NCBI GenBank assembly: GCA_043801935.1
Contig: JAZDLO010000068.1
Coordinates: 1 to 11,141 of the forward strand
Length of the DNA stretch: 11,141 nucleotides
Reading direction: 5' to 3'
From: JAZDLO01 sp043801935
Lineage (GTDB): Bacteria > Actinomycetota > Thermoleophilia > RBG-16-64-13
This document shows, piece after piece, positions 1 to 7,966 of this stretch. Both the position numbers and the translations under genes were made by a program. How positions within the stretch are numbered: the stretch's first letter is position 1; every line of letters starts with the position of its first letter. The notes below the pieces were generated by a model. That model worked only from the letters and a program-made list of their open reading frames with translations. It did not search any database and had not been told where the DNA came from.

Positions 1-1
1 C

Positions 2-853
2 CGGTCGATCGATCCGATCGTCTCCACCGACTGGTTGGAAGCCCAGCTGCCGGCGGGCGGGCTGGTGATCATCGACGTGAGGGAGACCCAAGCCTACGAG
101 GTGGGTCACATCCCCTATGCGATCTCCGTTCCTTTTAGCCCTGTTTCGGACTGGGCGACATCCACCGACGAGCTTCTCATGGAGTTGCCTGAGGAAGCAG
201 ACCTCTTCAAGGTCATCGGCGGTTGCGGCCTGAACGCCGACTCGCGGGTCGTCATAGTCACGACACTGGACAAGCCACCGGCTCCACCCTATTCACTATC
301 CGACGCGACCAGAGTCGCCACCACCCTCATCTACGCCGGGGTCAAGAACGTGGCGATCCTGAACGGCGGGCATCCCAAATGGGCGCAAGAGGACAAGGAG
401 ACCACCACCGAGGTCCCCGACACGTCCCCGGTGACCTATGACAGCACCGTGCGGAGCCAGATGTTCGTGTCGACCCAGTATGTGAAAGACCACATCGGCA
501 GTTCGTTGATCATCGACGGCAGGGACGCGGACGAATACTTTGGCGCGAAGATCGATCCTTTTGCCGGGACGGCGGGACACATACCGACGGCCAGATCTCT
601 GCCGGCAGTCTGGATGTGGGAAGCGGACGGCACCTACAAGCCGGTCGAGCTGCTGAGGCAGATGGCGGCTGGGGTCATCGAGCAGGGCAAGTACGAGGAG
701 ATCATCGCCTACTGTGGCGTGGGTGGATACGCGAGTTCCTGGTGGTTCGTGCTCACGCAGATGCTGGGATACGCCAACGTCAAGATCTACGACGGGGCCG
801 CGGAGGCATGGGCGAAGGACAACGCTATGGTCCTGTACAGCTGGACGTCATAG
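2..853 (+). CDS. Tandem-domain rhodanese sulfurtransferase, 5' end outside window
   Basis: The reading frame is open from base 2 and ends at TAG 851-853, giving 283 visible residues. A TTG at 35 is unlikely to be the start, because the residues before it (PIVSTDWLE) already match the usual opening of a rhodanese domain. Two rhodanese modules are visible. The first has IIDVRETQAYEVGHIPYA and a final NGGHPKW, but its active-loop position after VVIVT lacks Cys, so it is the usual inactive domain. The second has IIDGRDADEY, GHIPTARSLP and the loop AYCGVGGYASSWW, whose Cys (codon 713-715) is the expected persulfide-forming residue. Family knowledge: such proteins move sulfane sulfur from thiosulfate or 3-mercaptopyruvate to a thiol acceptor. 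The exact donor cannot be told. The N-terminus is missing, so export to the periplasm cannot be judged. It converges with the MFS gene and is not part of the Hdr operon. Confidence 0.9.
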   Translation, partial: RSIDPIVSTDWLEAQLPAGGLVIIDVRETQAYEVGHIPYAISVPFSPVSDWATSTDELLMELPEEADLFKVIGGCGLNADSRVVIVTTLDKPPAPPYSLSDATRVATTLIYAGVKNVAILNGGHPKWAQEDKETTTEVPDTSPVTYDSTVRSQMFVSTQYVKDHIGSSLIIDGRDADEYFGAKIDPFAGTAGHIPTARSLPAVWMWEADGTYKPVELLRQMAAGVIEQGKYEEIIAYCGVGGYASSWWFVLTQMLGYANVKIYDGAAEAWAKDNAMVLYSWTS

Positions 854-940
854 GATCTTGAGCCCGGACGGTGCGCAGGTTCGGACTGGGCCACGCCAGA
901 AGTGCGCCAGGTTGCGCCAACGGGCTGCTTCCGCCGGGTC

Positions 941-2206
941 CTACCGGTCGGGCGAGGGGGCAGGAGTCGCGTCCAGCACATCTTGACCCGGCGGCACACT
1001 CTTCTCCACCGCCGACCGTGCCGCCGCACCGACCAGCCGGTCGCGTCCGGCCGGTAGTCCGACCAGCAGGCAGCCCGCGGCGCAGGCTATCAGGAACCAC
1101 ATCGCCGCCGACCAGTTACCGGTCAGGCCGTGGAGCAGACCGACGATAAGCGGGCCCATCGCCGTGATGAGATACCCGGCCGATTGGGCCATGCTAGATA
1201 GCTTGGCGGCGACGTGCTCGTCGGCCGCCCGAAGCACGATCAGGAGCAAGGACAGGCTTAGCGTCCCCCCATTGCCGATGCCGAAGACGGCCGCCCAGAA
1301 GATGGCCGTCTGTTTCGGCGCGAGAAATATCCCCAGGAACCCGGCCAGCTGGATGAGGCAGGTGACGATGACCGCCGGGCGCTGGTCGGAGAAGCGCCGG
1401 GCAAGCGTCGGCGCGAGCAGGCTGCCACCGACGCCGAAGGCCGTGACGAGCAGCAGCAGGTAGCCGGTCACATGCGGTGAGATGCCGCGGGCGAGGTCGA
1501 TCTGGGGCAGCCATGAGAATACAGCGTAGAAGATGAGGGCGCTCAAGCCCAGGAAGGCGGTCACCTGCCAGGCAAGGCCGCTGCGCCACACGCTCGCCAG
1601 GGCGCGCTCCTCGGCCGTCCGCGCAGGTGGCTTTCCCACCCGCAGTTGCGGGTACCAGACGGCGAGGGCGAGCACGGCCGGGATAACCCAGATGCCGAGA
1701 CCCATCCGCGCCGAATCCCCGAGAGCCTGCTTGGCAGGCAGGGTGAGCCAGGCGGCGAGGCCGGCTCCGATCAGGAACGCGGTGGTGTAGAGGGCCATGA
1801 TCAGCCCGGGCCGGTCGGGGAAGCGGCGTTTGACCAGGCTGGGGATATGCACGTTGAGCACGGCGATGCAGAGGCCCGAGAGCAGCGTCATCGGGAAGAG
1901 GGCGCCAACGGGGAAAGCACCCCGGACCGCGATTGCGACCGCAAGCAGCGCAACCAGCACGAACACGGCTCGCTCCTCCCCGAACAGCCGGCGCAGGGCG
2001 GGCCCGGCCGGAGCACCCACAGCGAAGCAGACGATGGGGAGGGTCACCAGGATCGATTGCGCCGTGCTCCCCAGGCCGAGTGAGGCCAGCAGGGGCGGGA
2101 TGCTGGTGACGGCGATACGGAGATTGAGCCCGACCAGTACCACGCCGGCGACCGAAACGATGAACCCGGGAAGACCGGTACGGTGGGCTGGGGCGAGCGT
2201 CTTCAT
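941..2206 (-). CDS. MFS transporter, CynX/NimT type
   Basis: A 421-residue hydrophobic protein with about 12 predicted membrane helices in two halves, joined by a charged loop near residues 193-210 (KPPARTAEERA). The opening helix carries GLNLRIAVTSIPPLL (about residues 26-40), a signature of the CynX/NimT branch of the major facilitator superfamily, whose characterised members move cyanate or nitroimidazoles. Most members have no known substrate, so the substrate here is open. The start is ATG at 2206-2204, 41 bases after the decarboxylase stop on the same strand; upstream pairing to 16S rRNA is weak (CCGGA next to the ATG). The stop is TAG at 943-941. The close spacing suggests co-transcription with the decarboxylase, so import of its amino acid or export of its amine is a reasonable guess (inference). 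The C-terminus is a short Pro- and charge-rich cytoplasmic tail. Confidence 0.88.
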   Translation of the reverse strand: MKTLAPAHRTGLPGFIVSVAGVVLVGLNLRIAVTSIPPLLASLGLGSTAQSILVTLPIVCFAVGAPAGPALRRLFGEERAVFVLVALLAVAIAVRGAFPVGALFPMTLLSGLCIAVLNVHIPSLVKRRFPDRPGLIMALYTTAFLIGAGLAAWLTLPAKQALGDSARMGLGIWVIPAVLALAVWYPQLRVGKPPARTAEERALASVWRSGLAWQVTAFLGLSALIFYAVFSWLPQIDLARGISPHVTGYLLLLVTAFGVGGSLLAPTLARRFSDQRPAVIVTCLIQLAGFLGIFLAPKQTAIFWAAVFGIGNGGTLSLSLLLIVLRAADEHVAAKLSSMAQSAGYLITAMGPLIVGLLHGLTGNWSAAMWFLIACAAGCLLVGLPAGRDRLVGAAARSAVEKSVPPGQDVLDATPAPSPDR

Positions 2207-2247
2207 TCCGGTCCAGTCTACCGCTCGGCGCGCCGGACGGCTTGTCG

Positions 2248-3750
2248 TCAGCTCTCCAGCAGCTCGCGCCCGTGGCGCCGGAGGGCGTCCATCAATCGGT
2301 CGAGGTGGGCGGGTGTAGTAAGCGGGTTGATGATCGTGACCCGGAGTGCGCCCACGCCGTCACGCTTGAAAGGCACGATGTAGAACTCGCCCGACTCGAT
2401 GACGCGACGGCGGAGTTCGAGCTGGAAGGCGCCGACGCGTTCGCTCGGAGCGTCGCGCAGGTCGGCCGGGACATAGCGAAAGACCACGATGTTGCATTGC
2501 GGTTCGTGCAAGGGGACGAAGTCCTCCGCTGCCGACAGCTTCTCGTAGAAGGTGCGGCCCAGAGCGAAGGTTACATCGACCATGTCGGCAAAGAGCTGCC
2601 GGCCGAACAGCGACCACACACCCCATAGTCCGAACGCCGCCGCCCGCTTGGTGCACTCCACCGTCTTCATGCCGCTGTCGTATTCGGCCAGTCCGGGTGC
2701 GGCCGGGTCGAACAGGTAGGGTGCGTCTTGACGAAAGGCCTCGAAACGATGGCTCTTGTCGCGGTAGAACACGAAGGCGCAGAGGCCGGGCACGAAGAGC
2801 ATCTTGTGAGCGTCCCAGACGACGCTGTCCGCCCGTTCCAGCCCGTCCACTAGGTGGCGGTGCCGGTCGCTCAACACGGCCGCGCCGCCGTGGGCGGCAT
2901 CCACGTGCAACCAGACTTCGTGATGGCGACAGACGTCGGCGATCTCCTCCAGTGGGTCGAAGGCCCCGGTGGGCGTGGCGCAGGCGCACGCAACCACCGC
3001 CACGACCGGCTGATTCCGCGCTCTCAGGCGGGCCAGTTCCTCGTCCAGCCGTTGGGGGTCCATACGCTCTAGGTCGTCCAGCTCCACTCGAACGACCTGC
3101 CGGCTGCCCAGACCGAGAATGCCCGCGGCCCGAGCCACACTGTAGTGGGCGTCAGCGTGGGCTAAAAGCACCGGCCGCGGTCCATCGCGTGTCGATCCTC
3201 GCTCCCACACGTCGCCCAGAGCCGTATTCCGGGCGGTCAGCAGGGCGGTCAGATTGGCAAGCGATCCCCCGTGCGTGACCGTCCCGGCAAAGGTATCCGG
3301 CGCCCAGCCGATAGCGGCGCCGAGTTCCTCGATCATAGCGTGCTCGACGGCGGTCGACCACGGACCCATCTCGTAGATGGCCATCACCTGGTTGGTGACC
3401 GAACCGACCGCGTCGAACAGCCCCGCGACCGGCACGGGCGCCGGCACCTGGTGACCGATGTAGCGGGGGTCGTGCAGGTTCAGGCCGCGCTGGAGCATGA
3501 TCTGCACGAGCCGGGCGAAGTGATCGGACAGGTCGATCGCGGCGGCCTCGTGCAGCAGGGCCGCCGCCTCACGGATATTCTCCGCAGGCTCTGTCCACGG
3601 CAACACCGGACCCTCCGACCGTTCGGCCCGACCTATGTGGGCAGCCAGCAATCCGGCCAGCCGATGGCCCGCATCTTCCAGCAGGAGGGGATCATAGGCC
3701 GCGGCGATCCGCTGCCGGGCTGCGGTGAGTTCGTCTGATAGGGTCGACAT
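2248..3750 (-). CDS. PLP-dependent group II amino-acid decarboxylase, diaminobutyrate-decarboxylase-like
   Basis: A 500-residue cytosolic fold-type I PLP enzyme, the normal length for group II decarboxylases. Visible landmarks: THGGSLANLTALL near residues 159-171 (phosphate-binding region), HADAHYSVARAAG with the ring-stacking His202, HVDAAHGG with Asp284 that contacts the pyridine nitrogen, and VVWDAHKMLFVP with Lys316 as the Schiff-base lysine. The DAAHGG, WDAHKM and SGMKTVECTKRAAAF forms are closer to L-2,4-diaminobutyrate decarboxylases than to aromatic or glutamate decarboxylases, but substrate calls from motifs are unreliable in this family. The product would be an amine plus CO2. The ATG at 3750-3748 has no convincing Shine-Dalgarno sequence, yet the N-terminal MSTLSDELTAARQRI and family length support it. 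It lies 125 bases downstream of the Hdr operon and 41 bases upstream of the MFS gene, so it probably forms a two-gene unit with the transporter. Confidence 0.88.
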   Translation of the reverse strand: MSTLSDELTAARQRIAAAYDPLLLEDAGHRLAGLLAAHIGRAERSEGPVLPWTEPAENIREAAALLHEAAAIDLSDHFARLVQIMLQRGLNLHDPRYIGHQVPAPVPVAGLFDAVGSVTNQVMAIYEMGPWSTAVEHAMIEELGAAIGWAPDTFAGTVTHGGSLANLTALLTARNTALGDVWERGSTRDGPRPVLLAHADAHYSVARAAGILGLGSRQVVRVELDDLERMDPQRLDEELARLRARNQPVVAVVACACATPTGAFDPLEEIADVCRHHEVWLHVDAAHGGAAVLSDRHRHLVDGLERADSVVWDAHKMLFVPGLCAFVFYRDKSHRFEAFRQDAPYLFDPAAPGLAEYDSGMKTVECTKRAAAFGLWGVWSLFGRQLFADMVDVTFALGRTFYEKLSAAEDFVPLHEPQCNIVVFRYVPADLRDAPSERVGAFQLELRRRVIESGEFYIVPFKRDGVGALRVTIINPLTTPAHLDRLMDALRRHGRELLES

Positions 3751-3875
3751 CGAGCAAGGGACTTTCGTGGTGGTGTATAGGGCCCGTTCATTCTCCGTCG
3801 CTCAACGCTCGGGCGCAATCCCCTCTCTCGGCGATTCGTGGAGCATCTTGGACGGGGTAGCGCCTTCTATGACCC

Positions 3876-6299
3876 CTACTCCGCGGCCGACCGCGCTGCC
3901 AGGATCTGCTTCGTTTCAGCCGCCTCTTGTTCGGTGACGCCCTGCCGCAGGGACTCCATCTTCTCCATCACCTCTTTGAAACGGAGCCCCTCGGCGGCGC
4001 TGATCCACTCGAGTTGGAGCCTCTCCGCCCGCAGACCCATCTTCTCCATCTTCTTCTGCATCCGCTTGATGCGACGCTCGGTCCAGTGGTTCGCATTCAG
4101 GTAGTGGCAGTCGCCGATATGACACCCGGAGACCAGCACGACCGGAGCTCCTTTTTCAAATGCCCGCCACACGTGTCTTTCCGACACGCGTCCTGAGCAC
4201 ATGGTCCGGATGAGCCGCGCGTTCGGCGGATACTGCAGGCGGGAGACCCCGGCGAAATCGGCGCCGGCATAGGAGCACCAGTTGCAGGCGAAGACCGGGA
4301 TCCTCTCGAGCGGATCCTCCTCCAGTATGGCGTCCACCTGAGCTTCGATCTGACCATCGGTGAAATGGTGCTGCGTGATGGCGTCCTGGGGGCACTCGGC
4401 CACGCAGGTGCCGCACCCCGCGCAGGCGGCCACCGTGACGGAGGCGGGGGTCTTGGCCCTGGTATCCACGGAGACCGCCCCGAACGGGCAGACCTTGGCG
4501 CAGATGCCGCATGAGTTGCATAGCTCCGGGGTCACCTCCGCCGTGATCGCCTCGACCCGCAGGTGCTTGGGATTCATCAGGCGGATCGCCCGGGCTGCTG
4601 CAGCCGAGGCCTGCGTGACCGAATCCTTGATGTCCTTCGGTCCCTCGGCGCAGCCGGCGAAGAAGATCCCTCGGGTCGCCGAATCCACCGGCTGAAGCTT
4701 GGGGTGCGCCTCGAGGTAGAACCCGTCGGAATTCTTCTGGAGGGCCAGCATCTCCTGGACCACTTTCATATCCTCCGGGGGTTTCACCCCCACCGCCAGT
4801 ACGACCATCTCCGCCCGATGTTTCTCGAGCTGGTTGGTGGCGGTGTTCTCGACGGTGAGGATCAGGTCCTTGCTCCTGGGGTCTTCCCGGACCGAGCCGG
4901 GCAATCCCCGGATGTAGCGGACCCCCGCTCCCTTGCTGCGGCGGAAAAGATCTTCGAATCCCTTGCCGAAAGCGCGTATGTCGGTGTAGAAGACCTTGAC
5001 GTCGAGGTCCGGATCGTGCTCCTTGAGGAGCAATGTGTTCTTGACGGTTTCCATGCAACAGACGTTCGAACAGTAAGGCTCGCCTCGACGTTGAGAGCGG
5101 GAGCCGACACACTGGATGAAAGCGACGGACTTGGGAGGTTTGCGGTCGGTCAACCGGACGACCCGGCCCTGCGTGGGCCCGCCGGCATTGGTGAGCCGTT
5201 CGAACTCAGGCGAACTGACCACGTTCTCGTGACGCGTATAGCCGTACTCGTCCATCTCGGTCGGGTCGTAGACTTCCATTCCCGTGGCTACGACGATGGT
5301 GCCGACCTTGAAGGTCATCTCCTCGTCGCTCATGTTGAAGTCGATGCACTTCTTTTCGCACTTCTCGATGCACTTGCCGCAGACGACCGGGTCGTGTCCC
5401 AGACAGTTGTCGATATCCATCACGTACGCGGAAGGAATGGCCTGAGGAAAAGGCTGGTAGATGGCCCGGCGGGAATCGAGCCCCATGTTGAACTCGTTCG
5501 GGACGAGCACCGGGCAGACCGGGACGCAATCGCCGCAGGCCGTGCACTCGCCCTCTTTCACGTACCGGGCCTTCTTGACGATCTGGACCTGGAAGTTCCC
5601 TACGTAGCCGGTGACGGATTTGATCTCGCTCTGGGTCAGTAATGTGATGTTTGGATGCCGACCGGCATCCGCCATTTTAGGCCCGAGTATTCATATCGAG
5701 CAGTCCATGGTCGGATACGTCTTATCCAACCAAGCCATCACCCCCCCGATGCTCGGCCGCTTCTCGACCATGATCACCTGGTAACCGGAATCGGCCAGGT
5801 CCAGAGCAGCCTGGATACCCGCCACTCCTCCCCCTACCACCAGCGTGGCCGGCTCCACGGGTACTTGGATCTCCTCGCGGACACCCAGCCGGCGCGCCCG
5901 AGCCGCCGCAGAGCGGACCAGGTCCTTGGACTTCTGCGTCGCTCCCCCTCCGTCATGCGAGTGGACCCAGGAGCATTGCTCGCGAATATTGGCCATGTCC
6001 AGGAGGTAAGCATTCAACCCCGCGTCGGAAAGACATTTCCGGAACGTGGGCTCGTGCAGGCGAGGAGAGCACGCGGCGACGACGATCCGGTTCAGCCCTT
6101 GTTCCCTGATGTCGGCCTTGATCTGGTTCTGACCCGGCTCGGAACAAAGGTAGCCGTCATGGCGGGACACGACCACGTCGGGCAGCGTCTCTCCATAGGC
6201 GGCCACGTCTGCGCAGTCCACGACCCCTGCGATGTTCGAGCCGCAGCGGCAGACGTAAACGCCTATGCGGCTTTCGTCTCTGCTGTCTAGTTCCTGCAT
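3876..6299 (-). CDS. hdrA: Selenoprotein HdrA with fused C-terminal MvhD domain (in-frame TGA = Sec203)
   Basis: FAD and iron-sulfur electron-transfer subunit of a heterodisulfide-reductase-like complex. Read through the TGA at 5691-5693 it is 807 residues. Order: HdrA N-terminal domain (GVYVCRCGSN, residues 13-22; AACSPRLHEPTF, 75-86); FAD Rossmann motif GGGVAG (156-161) with Glu179; TYPTMDCSI-Sec-ILGPKM (195-209); inserted ferredoxin Cys252/255/258/262; a Cys-rich segment 299-318; ATGMEVYDP; FAD C-terminal part IFFAGCAEGPKDI; two [4Fe-4S] sites (594/597/600/604 and 626/629/632/636); and an MvhD domain (CNWCSYAGAD at 672-681, MCSGR, GCHIGDC). Only these two pieces together make a full HdrA: the first ends at the FAD motif and the second begins at AGRHPNI. 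The start ATG 6299-6297 follows AAGGA with a 5-base spacer, 10 bases after the HdrCB stop; the true stop is TAG 3878-3876. A pseudogene is the alternative, but all other motifs are intact. Confidence 0.9.
5653..5670 (-). promoter_or_regulatory. Predicted bacterial SECIS hairpin
   Basis: On the coding (minus) strand GGATGCC-GGTC-GGCATCC forms a perfect 7-bp stem with a four-base loop. The stem begins 21 bases after the TGA and the loop G is base 28, inside the usual window for bacterial SECIS elements, which lie within the coding region just after the UGA. The GGUC apical loop is the same as that of the E. coli fdhF element recognised by SelB. The stem lacks the bulged U of fdhF. Part of the hairpin encodes the conserved AGRHP, so protein constraint contributes to the sequence. 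Confidence 0.8.
5691..5693 (-). other. In-frame UGA, predicted selenocysteine codon
   Basis: The minus-strand codons read GAC TGC TCG ATA TGA ATA CTC GGG CCT AAA ATG, i.e. DCSI-stop-ILGPKM. Ordinary HdrA proteins have DCSICILTPKM here, so the TGA falls exactly on a conserved Cys. The frame is unchanged on both sides and no base need be added or removed. Sec replacing a catalytic or ligand Cys in HdrA is known from methanogens such as Methanococcus and Methanocaldococcus and has been reported in bacteria. TGA ends four neighbouring genes normally (2248, 6310, 7533, 7967), which argues against a changed genetic code. Confidence 0.88.
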
Positions 6300-6309
6300 C
6301 TGCTTCCTT
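6300..6309 (-). promoter_or_regulatory. Ribosome binding site that fixes the HdrA start
   Basis: The minus strand reads TGA-AAGGA-AGCAG-ATG: the HdrCB stop, an AAGGA Shine-Dalgarno and a 5-base spacer to the HdrA ATG at 6299. This selects MQELDSRDES as the N-terminus. The frame stays open further upstream, but those codons overlap the 3' end of HdrCB and give no HdrA-like sequence. Confidence 0.7.
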
Positions 6310-7536
6310 TCATCGCGTCTTCGAACCGATCGCCTCTTCTCCCTTCGACCACTCGATCTGATCGGCCAGCACGCTCGCCAGATCGCGGATCTCCATGGAG
6401 AGAGAACCATGCCGGTAGGGATCGCGCATTGCGCACGTAAGATGGATCATGCACTTGGGGCAGGCCGTGATCATGAGATCAGAGCGCGTCGCCTTGGCCT
6501 CCCGCAGACGTTCCACCTGGATGCGTTTTGAGTACGCATCGCAGTTGATGAACCCGTTGTTGCCGCAGCAGATCGCGCTTTTGCCCGAGTTCTCCATCTC
6601 CTTGAACACCAGCTCTGGGATCATTTCGATCAGGCCTCTCGGGGTCTCGCAGCCTTCTGCCGTCCGCCCCAGCCGGCAGGGATCCTGGTACGTCGCCCGA
6701 CGTTTCAGAGGCTTGAACGTGACGCCTCCTTTGCTGATCTCCCGGCTGAGCAGGTCCGACAGCAGGGTCACCTTGATGTCCATGCCCGGGATCACTTCGG
6801 GCATGAAACTGCCCAGGACCTGATAGCACTCCGGGCAGGAGACGACCACTTCTTCGACTCCGGCCGCCTGAAACTCATCATAGTTGAGCCGGCACAGGGC
6901 CTCGAAATTCTCCCGGTCGCCAGTCCACAGAAGATCGTGGCCGCAGCAGCGCTCCTCCCCCAAGACCACCGGGACGATGTCGAGAAAATTCAGGAGCCGT
7001 ACGCTGTCCCTCGCGATGGACAGGGTGTCCACGTCGATCCCGGAGAAGAAGACGTCGAAATAGGGCGCGCATCCGGTGAAGTAGGCCAATCGGCCGGACT
7101 TCGCCACCTTCAACTCGGGCCCGACCCAGTCGAGCCTGTGCTGTACCAACTCGGGGGAGGTCATGAGCCTCATCCACGAGTGGAGGGCCCCGTCGTGCGA
7201 CCGGTAGCCTTTCAAACCCTTCGTTCCTGCCAGGAGGGTCCTCATTCCCATGATGAACCGACTGATCTCGACCCCGGAAGGACAGCGTTCCTCGCACAGC
7301 CCGCAGGTCAGGCACTCCCAGACCGAATTCTCGATATAGGACTCGCTGTCGGGCTCCGCGATCAACTTGTGGGCCAGGATCCGCGGGGAGTACTCCTTGC
7401 CCGTGAGCATGCGGGGGCACGATCCCGAACACTTGCCGCATTCCTGGCACATCGAGAGGGACCTGTCCCGGATCAGGGCTTTGATCCGGGGATCGTCCAG
7501 CTTGAGATCGTCCGGCTTGAGATCGTCCCGTTTCAT
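6310..7536 (-). CDS. HdrC-HdrB fusion (HdrD-like), two ferredoxin clusters plus two CCG domains
   Basis: A 408-residue protein joining an HdrC-like part to an HdrB-like part. The N-terminal part has two [4Fe-4S] motifs, MCQECGKCSGSCP (Cys30/33/36/40) and CLTCGLCEERCP (Cys75/78/81/85). The C-terminal part has two complete CCG (cysteine-rich) domains: Cys156, CysCys197-198, Cys234/237 and Cys287, CysCys323-324, Cys359/362. In HdrB/HdrD these hold noncubane iron-sulfur clusters that cleave the disulfide, so this is the likely substrate-reducing subunit; its substrate is unknown. The ATG at 7536-7534 overlaps the MvhD-like stop as ATGA and follows GGGAG with a 5-base spacer. The frame is open further upstream to 8148, but that extension is low-complexity sequence overlapping two other genes and was excluded. 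The N-terminal residues 4-15 are a small tandem repeat (DDLKPDDLKLDD). Confidence 0.9.
   Translation of the reverse strand: MKRDDLKPDDLKLDDPRIKALIRDRSLSMCQECGKCSGSCPRMLTGKEYSPRILAHKLIAEPDSESYIENSVWECLTCGLCEERCPSGVEISRFIMGMRTLLAGTKGLKGYRSHDGALHSWMRLMTSPELVQHRLDWVGPELKVAKSGRLAYFTGCAPYFDVFFSGIDVDTLSIARDSVRLLNFLDIVPVVLGEERCCGHDLLWTGDRENFEALCRLNYDEFQAAGVEEVVVSCPECYQVLGSFMPEVIPGMDIKVTLLSDLLSREISKGGVTFKPLKRRATYQDPCRLGRTAEGCETPRGLIEMIPELVFKEMENSGKSAICCGNNGFINCDAYSKRIQVERLREAKATRSDLMITACPKCMIHLTCAMRDPYRHGSLSMEIRDLASVLADQIEWSKGEEAIGSKTR
7491..7530 (-). repeat. 15-bp tandem repeat, 2.7 copies, at the start of the HdrCB gene
   Basis: On the + strand the unit GATCGTCCRGCTTGA is found at 7491-7505 and 7506-7520, followed by a 10-base partial copy at 7521-7530. 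It encodes the N-terminal DDLK-P-DDLK-L-DD of the HdrC-HdrB fusion. Length a multiple of three keeps the frame. It looks like a local slippage expansion of a charged tail rather than a regulatory element. Confidence 0.7.
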
Positions 7537-7964
7537 GCGTACTCCCGTTCCTTCCGGGGTTTCGCAGGGCACGGGCCCATGCTCTGCACGCGCTCGGAGA
7601 AGTCCCGTAGGGCCTTGACCAGCTCGTTCTTCTCGTGGGCCGCGAAGCTCCGCTCGACCAACCGGGACTGACCGATCCCCAGCAGATGGAGAAGCTTCCG
7701 CACCCTCTCCACATTGGAATGGCCCACCTCCGGGCCTGGGCCGTAGCGGCAGTCCTCGTCCTTGCACTCCAGGAGGATCACCCCGTCCGCCCCGTATTCG
7801 AAGGCCCGCAGGATGAGGGCCTGGTTTATCCTGCCGATGCACATCACCCGGATGAAGCGGTAGTGAGAAGGTATCTCCAATCGGGCCTGGCCCGCTGCGT
7901 TGAAGCAGGCATGGGGGCTCCAGTTGCACAAGATCGCAAGAAGCCTGGTTTGCGCGTGGGCCAC
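7533..7964 (-). CDS. Stand-alone MvhD-like hydrogenase iron-sulfur subunit (delta family), CNWS variant
   Basis: A 143-residue small protein of the MvhD family, which carries a [2Fe-2S] cluster and links an electron donor to HdrA. Recognisable blocks are LLAILCNWSPHACF (residues 8-21), YRFIRVMCIGRINQALILRAFEYGADGVILLECKDEDCRYGPG in pieces (from 35 to 77) and LLGIGQSRLV. Cysteines lie at 13, 20, 42, 67 and 72. The usual CNWC is CNWS here, with a Cys four residues later. The stop TGA 7535-7533 overlaps the HdrCB ATG. I chose GTG at 7964, two bases after the upstream stop, with GGAAGGGG ten bases ahead; GTG at 7994 would add ten residues and overlap the upstream gene. No in-frame stop is present, so unlike BamF- or VhuD-type relatives there is no sign of Sec. 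Confidence 0.85.
   Translation of the reverse strand: MAHAQTRLLAILCNWSPHACFNAAGQARLEIPSHYRFIRVMCIGRINQALILRAFEYGADGVILLECKDEDCRYGPGPEVGHSNVERVRKLLHLLGIGQSRLVERSFAAHEKNELVKALRDFSERVQSMGPCPAKPRKEREYA
7542..7546 (-). promoter_or_regulatory. Ribosome binding site that fixes the HdrCB start
   Basis: The minus strand reads GGGAG-TACGC-ATG, a good Shine-Dalgarno with a 5-base spacer to the ATG at 7536. It lies inside the last codons of the MvhD-like gene, as expected for translational coupling through the ATGA overlap. It supports the 408-residue form over the longer upstream open frame. Confidence 0.65.
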
Positions 7965-7966
7965 GC

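Noticed and set aside
854..940. Possible bidirectional terminator between the convergent rhodanese and MFS genes
   Set aside because: Only weak, interrupted GC-rich pairings (for example CCGGAC with GTTCGG) are seen and no T-tract follows on either strand.
3774..3805. Possible promoter before the decarboxylase gene (minus strand TTGAGC ... TATACA)
   Set aside because: The spacer is 20 bases, longer than the usual 16-18, and both boxes are partial matches. The 125-base gap may still hold a promoter, but I cannot place one.
4563..5642. 359-residue open frame on the + strand
   Set aside because: It is antisense to hdrA, has no recognisable domain, and the minus strand there encodes conserved cofactor motifs. 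The same holds for the + strand frames at 8666-9460, 9470-10021 and 6937-7671.
5673..5675. ATG as the start of a separate shorter HdrA
   Set aside because: There is no Shine-Dalgarno and the product would lack the FAD-binding motif. The ATG is the Met of the conserved PKM that follows the Sec site.
5691..5693. Alternative explanation: TGA reassigned to Trp or Gly genome-wide
   Set aside because: Four other genes in the window end properly at TGA, no other real gene has an in-frame TGA, and the site aligns with a conserved Cys rather than Trp or Gly.
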